From contig SLHU01000390.1 in the NCBI GenBank assembly GCA_007135995.1, forward strand, positions 1-8,993: a stretch of DNA of 8,993 nt, in the 5' to 3' direction. This stretch comes from Clostridiales bacterium. GTDB lineage: Bacteria > Bacillota > Clostridia > Saccharofermentanales > UBA5734. How positions within the stretch are numbered: the stretch's first letter is position 1; each line of letters starts with the position of its first letter. The translations under genes and the position numbers were made by a program. Below are positions 1 through 6,582 of the stretch, piece by piece. Below the pieces are notes generated by a model. That model saw only the letters and a program-made list of their open reading frames with translations. It was not told the DNA's origin and did no database searches.

Positions 1-599
1 CAAAGGCTGAGCACGTATTGGTGCACGCCTGCTGCGGTCCTTGTCTGGAGTATCCTGCCAGGCAGATGTTATCGGAAGGGATGTCGCTGACTGTCTATGG
101 GTATAATCCGAATATCCATCCACTGGTGGAGCATCAGCGTCGTGAGGAAAATATGGTCAGGCTTACAGAAAAACTGGGGCTGACCTGTTATGTGGATTCT
201 TTATCACAACCTGATTTCTGGGTTAAACATGAGGACACAACGGAAACACGCTGCCGCATGTGCTACCGGGTCCGCCTGGAAGCGACAGCAAGAAAAGCCC
301 GCGATCTGGGCATTCCATTTTTCACCACAACCTTACTGGTCAGTCCGTACCAGGACCAGGAAATGATCTGCGAGGCAGGACGGGAAGCAGCAAGCCGCTA
401 TGGGGTTCAGTTTTACGCGCGAGACTTTCGGCCCGGCTATCGGGAGGGACAAAACCTGGCCAGGGAAGATGGCCTTTACCGCCAGCGGTACTGCGGTTGT
501 CTGCCCTCCATTGATCAATCAAAGTTTAAAGATCAGATTCTGAAAGAGCATGCGGATCTTTTGGCGTCACAAAAAGCGTCTGATAATGTTCGTATATAA
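1..599 (+). CDS. queH: Epoxyqueuosine reductase QueH, 5' end outside window
   Basis: QueH reduces epoxyqueuosine to queuosine at the wobble position of tRNAs with GUN anticodons, as a cytoplasmic iron-sulfur enzyme unrelated to QueG. The frame is open from the window edge (first full codon at base 3), so the true start lies upstream; the TTG at 18 is just an internal codon before the conserved motif. The family cysteine signature is complete: HACCGPC (bases 24-44), RCRMCY followed by RVRLE (249-281), and YCGC (489-500). These cysteines are the expected cluster ligands. About 199 residues are visible, close to the family's usual length, so only a few N-terminal residues should be missing. The last 74 bp overlap the end of rqcH on the opposite strand. 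No convincing terminator follows; a weak GCC-GGAA-GGC-TTTTT element near 611-631 lies inside rqcH coding sequence. Confidence 0.93.
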   Translation, partial: KAEHVLVHACCGPCLEYPARQMLSEGMSLTVYGYNPNIHPLVEHQRREENMVRLTEKLGLTCYVDSLSQPDFWVKHEDTTETRCRMCYRVRLEATARKARDLGIPFFTTTLLVSPYQDQEMICEAGREAASRYGVQFYARDFRPGYREGQNLAREDGLYRQRYCGCLPSIDQSKFKDQILKEHADLLASQKASDNVRI

Positions 600-2439
600 C
601 CATACCCGGTTTAGCGCCGGAAGGCTTTTTAACATGGCTCACCGGGCAGTAATCAACCGGTATTTTTGATCCGGACGCTATGACGGCCGGCTGGCCATCA
701 TGACCGGCACGAGAAAACCAGGCAGCAGTTTCTGCCGCCTCAAGGAGCGTCTGGTCGGGCACGTCCTGTTTTTCGGTTCGAATGATCACATGCGTGCCGG
801 GCATTTTCTGCACATGCAGCCAGATATCGTCTTTCTGGGCAGTTTTTAATGTCAGCTGGTCATTTTGCAGATTATTGCGGCCAACCAGAATGGTCAGGCC
901 GTCAGAGCTTTTATATTTGCGGGGAGGCAGCGGTTTGCTGTCCTCTCTTTTTTTGCGCTTTTTCTGCTTGCCCGGCTGCTGATAAGCTTTATTTTTTTTC
1001 TTGCCGGCTTTCCCTGGTTTCTGGCCGCCGGAAAGATCGCGCTGCGGTCCTTCATTTGCTTCTTCTTTGAGCCGCCGCATATTTTTCTTGCTCAGTCCTG
1101 ACTGATTCATCTCCTGATGAAGCGCAGCCAGATCATCCAGGTCAGCAGCATTGACTAAAGCGCTTTTCAGGCTTTCCAGATAGGCGATTTCTTCGCGGTC
1201 CTGCCGGGCCAGTTTAGTGCCTGTTTCAAGGCGGGTCTTTGCTTTGTTATATCGCTTGAAATAAAGCTGAGCGTTTTGCGCGCCGCTCTGGCCAGGCTGC
1301 AGCGGAATTTCTATCTGGGGCTGATCCGGGTCGTAGTAGTCGACTGCCAGCAGTTTATCAGCGCCTTCCTCAACCGCATGCATATTAGCCAGAATCAGAT
1401 CACCATAATATCGGTAGCGTTCACTTTTTTTGCCCTGTTCGATATCTTTTTCATGAATCCGCAGCTTTTTAACCGCATGATCAAGCGCTTGTGTCAGCAG
1501 CCGATCCAGGTGCTGGCGTTTTTGCTTGATGGTGTTCTGCCGGTTTCGTTCCAGATAATACCGGTCCATTGCGATTGAGACACTGGGCTCACTTTTGCCG
1601 AAGGCAAAGCTTTGCAGCGACAGCGCATGAAAATCGATTGGTATCACGGCGTCCGGATGATCATAATAGGTTGAAGGAGAGAAGTTCTCAGACACAATTT
1701 TTTGCATCAGATCCATCACCACCCGGTTCAGGCGGCCGCGGTCTGCATCTTCCAGCTGCTCAATACGCAGACGGCCATCAATACCGGCGCGAACCGCCGC
1801 CTCATGGCAAAGCTGCGGTGAAAATCCCTGCAGCCGCTCCAACAGCGCTTTTTCGAGCGCTTTGAACTGTACCGTTGGCCCAAGCCATTCATCGCCCTGA
1901 TCAATCTTGTCGAGCACCTGACGCGGTGTCAGTTTATGCTGGGCAGGCGGTAAAACATACGGCCTGGCCGGCATCACTTCGCGGACACGGCTGATTGACT
2001 CATCTATATGTAAAATAGCGTCAAGAATCACGTTATCCTGGTTCAGCAAAATGATATTACTGTGACGGCCCATGATTTCTACAACCAGACGTTTTTCCAT
2101 GCGGTCTCCCAGCTCGTTCTGGGTCAGAAAGCGCAGGTTGAAAATCCGCTCATAATCCGGTGTGCTGACTTCAAGCAGTCTGGCACCAGACAGATGTTTT
2201 CTCAGCAGCATGCAAAACATCGGCGGCTGACTGGGGTTTTCCCGTATTTCATCGCTCATATGCAGACGAGGAGAAGAAGGATTGGCCGACAGCAAAAGCC
2301 GGACATTCCGGTTTTCCTGGCGCAGCAACAAGAGAATGTCATGTCGCTCAGGCTGTTGTATTTTATCGACTCTGGCCTCAAACAGCTGTTTATTCAGCTC
2401 CAGGGCCAGGCATTTGGCGGTAATTCCATCTAATGGCAT
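526..2439 (-). CDS. rqcH: Ribosome quality control factor RqcH (NFACT / FbpA-like)
   Basis: RqcH binds the 50S subunit carrying a stalled peptidyl-tRNA and directs addition of C-terminal alanine tails; older annotations call the family fibronectin-binding protein. The 637-residue product has the whole family layout: an NFACT-N domain with PPMFCMLLRKHL (72-83) and VEIMGRHSNIILLN (120-133), a helical segment near 170-250, two long charged helices that would form the coiled coil (about 295-345 and 390-460), a Lys-rich linker (474-500), and a C-terminal NFACT-R domain with GRNNLQND (520-527), DIWLHVQKMPGTH (538-550) and VKKPSGAKPGMVIY (603-616). The residues aligning with the Asp-Arg pair of B. 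subtilis RqcH (D97/R98) read Glu-Arg. The ATG at 2439 follows an in-frame TAA at 2457-2455 and has GGAGG five bases upstream, so the start is well supported. The gene tail overlaps queH by 74 bp. Confidence 0.95.
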   Translation of the reverse strand: MPLDGITAKCLALELNKQLFEARVDKIQQPERHDILLLLRQENRNVRLLLSANPSSPRLHMSDEIRENPSQPPMFCMLLRKHLSGARLLEVSTPDYERIFNLRFLTQNELGDRMEKRLVVEIMGRHSNIILLNQDNVILDAILHIDESISRVREVMPARPYVLPPAQHKLTPRQVLDKIDQGDEWLGPTVQFKALEKALLERLQGFSPQLCHEAAVRAGIDGRLRIEQLEDADRGRLNRVVMDLMQKIVSENFSPSTYYDHPDAVIPIDFHALSLQSFAFGKSEPSVSIAMDRYYLERNRQNTIKQKRQHLDRLLTQALDHAVKKLRIHEKDIEQGKKSERYRYYGDLILANMHAVEEGADKLLAVDYYDPDQPQIEIPLQPGQSGAQNAQLYFKRYNKAKTRLETGTKLARQDREEIAYLESLKSALVNAADLDDLAALHQEMNQSGLSKKNMRRLKEEANEGPQRDLSGGQKPGKAGKKKNKAYQQPGKQKKRKKREDSKPLPPRKYKSSDGLTILVGRNNLQNDQLTLKTAQKDDIWLHVQKMPGTHVIIRTEKQDVPDQTLLEAAETAAWFSRAGHDGQPAVIASGSKIPVDYCPVSHVKKPSGAKPGMVIYEHYQTLFVTPKDPHALSESDL

Positions 2440-2565
2440 AAGGTCCTCCAGAATTTAACGTTTGGCATAAGATCCTGCAGCGGCTGACGTCTGCGAATAT
2501 GATCGCATAAGATCCTGCAGCTTCTGACGTTTGCGCCTGAGATTCTACAGCCTCTGACGTTTGCG
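2437..2565 (-). repeat. Four diverged ~30-bp repeats forming the rqcH leader
   Basis: Read on the minus strand, copies lie at 2565-2536, 2535-2506, 2495-2466 and 2466-2437. A 10-bp insert (2505-2496) separates the second from the third. The shared core is CTGCAGGATCTTATG, preceded by CAAACGTCAG or a variant. By eye, copies 2 and 3 match at 27 of 30 positions, copies 1 and 2 at 25 of 30, and copies 3 and 4 at about 20 of 30. In the fourth copy the core reads CTGGAGGACCTTATG, which is the actual SD and start codon of rqcH. Copies 2 and 3 therefore look like relics or decoys of a translation start, each with a weaker AGGA before an ATG. The repeats are not a CRISPR array: the units abut and there are no spacers of regular length. 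Confidence 0.8.
2455..2508 (-). CDS. Possible 17-codon upstream ORF in the rqcH leader
   Basis: The ATG ending repeat copy 2 (2508-2506) is preceded by AGGATCTT, a weak SD-like context. It opens a frame encoding MRSYSQTSAAAGSYAKR and stops at TAA 2457-2455. It is in the same frame as rqcH and ends 15 bases before the rqcH ATG, just before the strong GGAGG. That geometry would allow a terminating ribosome to reinitiate on rqcH. Nothing in the sequence proves it is translated; it could simply be the by-product of duplicated start-site repeats. A second ATG from copy 3 (2468-2466) opens a 12-codon frame that stops at 2432-2430, inside rqcH in another frame. Confidence 0.25.
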   Translation of the reverse strand: MRSYSQTSAAAGSYAKR

Positions 2566-2593
2566 CAAGATACATGCACCTATGTTGTTGTCG

Positions 2594-2881
2594 TTATTTT
2601 TTAACCAGGAAACGCAGCCAGAAAAAAGCTGCGACAGCAATCAGTTCAATGCCCAGCAGGGTAAAGAAAAAATCGAAATCATTCTGGCTGATCAGCAGAT
2701 TCAGCGCTAAAATCAGTGCCAGCCCCAGCGCGACCAGAAACAGACGGCCAAAGAAGGTCATGCTGATCAAAGCAGCGAGGTTGCTTATAAAACCCGAACC
2801 GGCTTTTTTGCGCCGTGATCGGGTTTTGGGGCTGGTTGCGGTTTTATTTGCTGTTGTCTGCTTAGTTTTACGTGCAGCCAT
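2594..2881 (-). CDS. Small two-helix membrane protein, unknown function
   Basis: I do not recognise this 95-residue protein. It starts with a strongly basic tail rich in Lys, Arg and Thr (residues 1-28), then has a moderately hydrophobic stretch (31-44), a transmembrane helix at about 47-64, a short polar turn (SQNDFD, 65-70) and a second helix at about 71-92, ending in RFLVKK. Positive charge at both ends predicts a helical hairpin with both termini in the cytoplasm. The start is supported by AAAGGAA about seven bases upstream of the ATG. It lies 65 bp after copy B of the prs-type genes and 154 bp before rqcH, all on the minus strand, so it may be cotranscribed with them. The basic tail could contact nucleic acid, ribosomes or phospholipid; that is only a guess from composition. 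Confidence 0.7.
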   Translation of the reverse strand: MAARKTKQTTANKTATSPKTRSRRKKAGSGFISNLAALISMTFFGRLFLVALGLALILALNLLISQNDFDFFFTLLGIELIAVAAFFWLRFLVKK

Positions 2882-2946
2882 ACTTTGATTCCTTTACTTT
2901 AATTTTTCATTGTTTTTATATGCAACTCAATAATATGCGGCTTAGA

Positions 2947-4164
2947 TCAACCGTTTTTGCGCACTCTTTCAAGCAGTTTGCGAATTTTCTCGGTTGGATC
3001 GACCAGTGCTGACAGGGAGGCGTCATGGTTAATGGCGTCGACCAGCAGGGCAACAAATTTTGCCATATTGACATCGGTAAACCAGGGGGCCTTCAGCAGC
3101 TCAGGCCGACGGTAGATGAGGTTTGTCGCGAAGACCCTGTCGAAAAGGCCTTCTTCATAGGCCTGATCAAAGTGTTCCAGTCCATCTGTGAACAAACCGA
3201 ACGTGACAGCGCTGAAGATGCGGTTCGCCTTGCGGCCTTTCAGTTCACGGGCCAGGTCAAGCATGGAGTCGCCGGATGAGATCATGTCATCGATGATCAG
3301 CAAGTCGAGCCCTTCAACAGATTCTCCCAGGAATTCATGTGCAACAATCGGGTTTCGGCCATTGACGATCTGTGTATAATCGCGCCGTTTATAAAAGGTT
3401 CCCAGCGGAACGCCCAGCATCGACGCGAAATACATGGCTCGTGAGATCGCACCTTCATCAGGGCTGACCACCATAAGTTTGCCGCCGCTGATATCCAGAT
3501 CGGGTGTAGTATTGATCAATGATTTAATCAGCTGATACGTGGAAGGGATGTTCTCGAAACCGCCGGTGGGAATCGCATTGGCGACTCGTTCATCGTGCGC
3601 GTCGAAGGTAATAATATTTTTCACGCCCAGCTCATAGAGTTCTTCCAGCATATGCGCACAGTCAAGTGATTCACGGCTGCTGCGCTTGTGCTGGCGGCTC
3701 TCATACAAAAACGGCATAATCACGTTGATGCGGCGTGCCTTGCCGCTGATTGCCAGAATCACACGCTTTAAATCCTGATAGTGATCATCGGGACTCATGT
3801 GATTTGTCAGGCCGAACATTTTATACGTACATGAGAAATTGGTGATGTCTGAGATAATGAAAATATCGTGGCCGCGGACGGTACTGTTGATCATCGCTTT
3901 ACCTTCCCCAGAAGAAAAACGGATGTTCTCAACAGAGATACGATAGTCCTGACGCATAAACCCCGGATATATTTCTTCGTCGTGAGGGCTGATTTCGCGA
4001 TATTCCGTCCGGCGTTTAAATAGAAAATCGTTGACCTGCTTGGTAAACGCCTGACTGCCGGTCAGCGGAATAATACCGATGGGACCAAGCGGTGCCATGG
4101 GGTTATTGCCGTACTGTTTATAAATATAATAGTTTCGGTCATCAGGTACTTGGAATTGCAGCAT
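2947..4164 (-). CDS. prs: Ribose-phosphate pyrophosphokinase, long form (copy B)
   Basis: PRPP synthetase transfers pyrophosphate from ATP to ribose 5-phosphate, feeding purine, pyrimidine, NAD, His and Trp synthesis. The protein is 405 residues against about 320 for classical Prs. It begins with a NYYIY...GPIG segment seen in the long clade. Motifs in order are RFSSGEGKA (82-90), RGHDIFII (97-104), MSPDDHYQDL (123-132), a YESRQ segment (154-158), ITFDAHDERVANAIP (185-199), SPDEGAISRAM (234-244), the catalytic-loop KRR (259-261) and the PRPP loop IDDMISSGDS (291-300). The start is chosen at 4164 because AGGAGG lies six bases upstream. An in-frame ATG at 4242 would add 26 residues absent from the neighbouring paralogue and without an SD, so I reject it. 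Copy A lies 96 bp upstream on the same strand. Copy B keeps the KRR motif and is the likelier functional enzyme. Confidence 0.9.
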   Translation of the reverse strand: MLQFQVPDDRNYYIYKQYGNNPMAPLGPIGIIPLTGSQAFTKQVNDFLFKRRTEYREISPHDEEIYPGFMRQDYRISVENIRFSSGEGKAMINSTVRGHDIFIISDITNFSCTYKMFGLTNHMSPDDHYQDLKRVILAISGKARRINVIMPFLYESRQHKRSSRESLDCAHMLEELYELGVKNIITFDAHDERVANAIPTGGFENIPSTYQLIKSLINTTPDLDISGGKLMVVSPDEGAISRAMYFASMLGVPLGTFYKRRDYTQIVNGRNPIVAHEFLGESVEGLDLLIIDDMISSGDSMLDLARELKGRKANRIFSAVTFGLFTDGLEHFDQAYEEGLFDRVFATNLIYRRPELLKAPWFTDVNMAKFVALLVDAINHDASLSALVDPTEKIRKLLERVRKNG

Positions 4165-4170
4165 AAAGTT

Positions 4171-4176
4171 CCTCCT
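4171..4176 (-). promoter_or_regulatory. Shine-Dalgarno site of prs copy B
   Basis: AGGAGG on the minus strand, six bases (AACTTT) before the ATG at 4164. It fixes the start and shows that the longer open frame reaching back to 4242 is not the coding start. Confidence 0.9.
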
Positions 4177-4260
4177 TGAACAGGTTATCTTTAAGGCCTG
4201 CCCGATTACCGGGATCTGCCGGAAAGCGTTGTAACTTGCCATGTGTTCATTTTTGTTCGC

Positions 4261-5478
4261 CTAGCCCTGGCGCCGTTTGTAATATTCAACCAGCTTTTGA
4301 ATCTTTTCAGTCGGCGAGATCAGTTTCGACAGCGAGGCGTCGTGGTTGATCGCGTCAATCAGCAGCCCGACAAAGCGGGAGACATTGGCTTCTACAAACC
4401 AGGGCGATGACAGCAGTTCTTGCGGCCGGTAGATCAGGTTTGTCGCGATGATCCGGTCGATCATCCCTTCATTATGTGCCTGGTGGAACTGATTGAGTCC
4501 CGAAGTGAACTGGGCGAAGGTGACAGCTGCGAAGATGCGCCGGGCACCGCGGGCTTTAAGATCACTGGCGACACGCAAAAGCGTCTGGCCGCTGACGATC
4601 ATATCATCAATAATCAGGATATCTAGGCCTCTGACATCTTCTCCCAGAAAAGCCTGACCGACAATCGGATACCGTCCTTCAACGGTTGTCTGGTAGTCGC
4701 GCTTGCGGTAAAAGGTACCTAGCGGTACTTCCAGCATGGATGCGAAGTACATCGCCCGGGAAATGCCGGTTTCATCGGGACTGACAACCATGAAATGCTC
4801 CTTATCAAGCTTGAGGTCATCAATCGCATGAATCATCGCCTCAATAATCTGGTACGATGATGGAATGTTTTCAAAGCCTTTGACGGGTACCGCGTTTGCG
4901 ACCCGGCCGTCATGCGCGTCAAAGGTGATCAGGTTCTTAACGCCCAGGCTAAACAAATGCTGCAGCATGGCGGCGCAGTCGAGTGATTCACGTGACGCGC
5001 GGCGGTACTGCCGGCTTTCATAAAGATAAGGCATAATCAGATTAACCCGGCGGGCATGGCCGGTCACTGCCATGATGATGCGAAGCAAATCCTGGTAATG
5101 ATCATCCGGACTCATGGAGACCTCTTCACCGAAACGGCTGTACATACTGCTGCGGTTCAGGACATCGGTTATAATAAACAAGTCATGACCGCGCACCGAC
5201 TGATTAATCACTGCTTTGCCTTCGCCGGATGTAAACCGCGGCGTACTGACTGCGATCCGGTAATCGGAGCGCATGAAACCGGGCAGCTGGCTGAGCTCAG
5301 GGTGATTCGTGATATAAATAGAACGTCGATTACGAAGGAAAAAATTAACGGAATCAGAAAAGTCACTGGCCAGGTTGTGGGCGATCAGTCCGATTGGGCC
5401 AATCGGCTTCATGGTGTTGTCACCATATTGATTATAGATATAATAGTTCTTGTCATCTTTATGACTTGAATCAGTCAT
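4261..5478 (-). CDS. prs: Ribose-phosphate pyrophosphokinase paralogue (copy A), altered catalytic loop
   Basis: This paralogue of copy B has the same length (405 residues) and order of motifs, with roughly half or more of positions identical by eye. Seen are RFTSGEGKA (81-89), RGHDLFII (96-103), MSPDDHYQDL (122-131), a YESRQ segment (153-157), ITFDAHDGRVANAVP (184-198), SPDETGISRAM (233-243) and the PRPP loop DDMIVSGQT (291-299). Two functional sites differ from copy B: the catalytic-loop KRR is RKR (258-260), and the PRPP loop has VSGQT in place of SSGDS. In classical Prs the first Lys of KRR is important for catalysis, so this copy could be slower, differently regulated or a partner subunit; an active enzyme is equally possible. 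The start at 5478 has GGAGGG six bases upstream. An in-frame ATG at 5511 is rejected because it lacks an SD and sits at the predicted transcription start. The gene is promoter-proximal in the minus-strand cluster. Confidence 0.85.
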   Translation of the reverse strand: MTDSSHKDDKNYYIYNQYGDNTMKPIGPIGLIAHNLASDFSDSVNFFLRNRRSIYITNHPELSQLPGFMRSDYRIAVSTPRFTSGEGKAVINQSVRGHDLFIITDVLNRSSMYSRFGEEVSMSPDDHYQDLLRIIMAVTGHARRVNLIMPYLYESRQYRRASRESLDCAAMLQHLFSLGVKNLITFDAHDGRVANAVPVKGFENIPSSYQIIEAMIHAIDDLKLDKEHFMVVSPDETGISRAMYFASMLEVPLGTFYRKRDYQTTVEGRYPIVGQAFLGEDVRGLDILIIDDMIVSGQTLLRVASDLKARGARRIFAAVTFAQFTSGLNQFHQAHNEGMIDRIIATNLIYRPQELLSSPWFVEANVSRFVGLLIDAINHDASLSKLISPTEKIQKLVEYYKRRQG

Positions 5479-5484
5479 GAATTG

Positions 5485-5490
5485 CCCTCC
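5485..5490 (-). promoter_or_regulatory. Shine-Dalgarno site of prs copy A
   Basis: GGAGGG on the minus strand, six bases before the ATG at 5478. It selects this start over the ATG 33 bases further upstream. Confidence 0.85.
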
Positions 5491-5518
5491 AATAGGATAT
5501 GCATGGTACACTCTGTAT

Positions 5519-5547
5519 ATTATAACGGATATTGCACGGTGTGTGAA
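5519..5547 (-). promoter_or_regulatory. Sigma-A type promoter for the prs cluster
   Basis: The minus strand carries a -35 box TTCACA (5547-5542, five of six consensus bases), a 17-base spacer and a perfect -10 box TATAAT (5524-5519). Transcription would begin near 5512, giving a 5' leader of about 34 bases before the prs copy A start at 5478. No operator or riboswitch-like structure fits in so short a leader, so this looks like a constitutive, fairly strong promoter. It probably drives both prs genes and perhaps the membrane protein and rqcH. Confidence 0.75.
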
Positions 5548-5748
5548 CAGCTGGCAGGGTGTCAGATGCGATAAAGAAGCAGCACACGGGCACCGGTTCC
5601 TTGTATGATAAGGCCATCAGCCGGAGCGCAGCGACCGTTATGATGCACAAGGCGAGCAGGTTTTTTTGTATTAAGAGCCTGTCTCAGGGCTAATGGTACA
5701 TCATGCGGGGTTTTAACCCTTGCAGATGAACAAAGAAAGAGGCGACTC

Positions 5749-6357
5749 ATGGCCATTAATTTCAGACAAACAAAATTTATCGGCGTAGCTGCTAAGCTCG
5801 ACCAGTGCCCGCCGCCTGACCTGCCAGAGATTGTGATGTCAGGACGTTCTAATGTCGGTAAGTCTAGTTTGATCAATGCACTGGCCGGTCATAATAAGCT
5901 GGCCAAGACTTCACAAACGCCGGGCAAAACAAGACTTGTCATTTATTTTAATGTTGATAATCAGCTGCTGCTGACTGATCTGCCGGGCTACGGTTTTGCG
6001 AAGGTGTCTCAAAGCGAGAAGGAGCGGTTCTCAAAACTGGCAGACCAGTATCTGCAAAGCAAACGGCCGATTCAAATGGTGCTGCATCTGCTTGATGTTC
6101 GTCATAAACCCAATCAGCATGATATCCAGATGATCGCCTGGCTGGTGGAATCGGGCCTGCCATGGCAGATTGTGCTGACGAAGATTGATAAGCTGAGCCG
6201 GTTACAGGCACTGAAACGACGCCAGGAGATTGCTGATTTTCTTGGCATTGATGACTTGTCACACCTTAATCTCGTATCTATAACGAAAAAACAAGGCATC
6301 ACGGAACTGCGCGAGCTGATCGCCGCCCGGATTGGTGCGGAAGTCGCTGACATGTAG
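5749..6357 (+). CDS. ysxC: Ribosome assembly GTPase YsxC/EngB
   Basis: YsxC (EngB, YihA) is an essential TRAFAC-class GTPase needed for late assembly of the 50S subunit in the cytoplasm. The 202-residue length is typical. All GTPase motifs are visible: G1 GRSNVGKSS (32-40), G2 with TPGKTR (57-62), G3 DLPGYGFAKV (77-86), G4 TKIDK (144-148) and a G5 region VSITKKQG (176-183). The ATG at 5749 has AGAGG six bases upstream. It is transcribed divergently from prs copy A, with 270 bp between the two start codons. No convincing promoter of its own was found. In Bacillus the gene commonly follows lon; that is not the case here. comEC follows 225 bp downstream on the same strand. Confidence 0.96.
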   Translation: MAINFRQTKFIGVAAKLDQCPPPDLPEIVMSGRSNVGKSSLINALAGHNKLAKTSQTPGKTRLVIYFNVDNQLLLTDLPGYGFAKVSQSEKERFSKLADQYLQSKRPIQMVLHLLDVRHKPNQHDIQMIAWLVESGLPWQIVLTKIDKLSRLQALKRRQEIADFLGIDDLSHLNLVSITKKQGITELRELIAARIGAEVADM

Positions 6358-6582
6358 GACCGCTGGTTTTTCAGCATAACTTCATTTGCCTCTTGTTTTT
6401 TACTGGTTTTACATAAATCATAGTTCTTATTCACCTGTTTTGTCTGTTTATGTCGCAGGATGTGCAGGCCAGGCTGTCTGATGATCCACTATGCTGATAC
6501 AAAAGACGCATCAAAGCGCTCGTTTTTAATTGTAACGTGCGGAGATGTGCCAGCATGAGGAGAAAGCAGCAGGGTAAGCATA
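6358..6582 (+). other. ysxC-comEC intergenic region
   Basis: These 225 bp hold no supported gene. A small inverted repeat GCTG-GTTTTT-CAGC (6362-6375) follows ysxC but has only a four-base stem and no U-tract, so I do not call a terminator. The middle is T-rich and could hold a promoter for comEC, but no -35/-10 pair stands out. A short open frame, MRRKQQGKHNGCESAKAPVLQA, begins at the ATG at 6555, with GGAG ten bases upstream, and stops at 6621-6623, overlapping the comEC start in a different frame. Confidence 0.4.

Noticed and set aside
611..631. GCC-GGAA-GGC followed by TTTTT as a queH terminator
   Set aside because: The stem is only about three base pairs and the sequence encodes the conserved KPSGAKPG motif of rqcH, which explains it.
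2144..2152. Glu-Arg in RqcH where B. subtilis has the functional Asp97-Arg98 pair
   Set aside because: A conservative change; my recollection is that Glu-Arg (as in FERI) is common in clostridial homologues, so loss of function is not indicated.
2437..2565. CRISPR-like array
   Set aside because: Units are abutting and diverged, there are no regular spacers and no cas genes; the repeats resemble duplicated start-site modules.
4165..4242. N-terminal extension of prs copy B starting at ATG 4242
   Set aside because: No SD precedes 4242, the paralogue lacks the extra 26 residues, and AGGAGG sits ideally before the ATG at 4164.
5708..5719. GGGTTTTAACCC inverted repeat upstream of ysxC as an operator
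   Set aside because: A short hairpin-like word with no known factor match and no clear promoter beside it.
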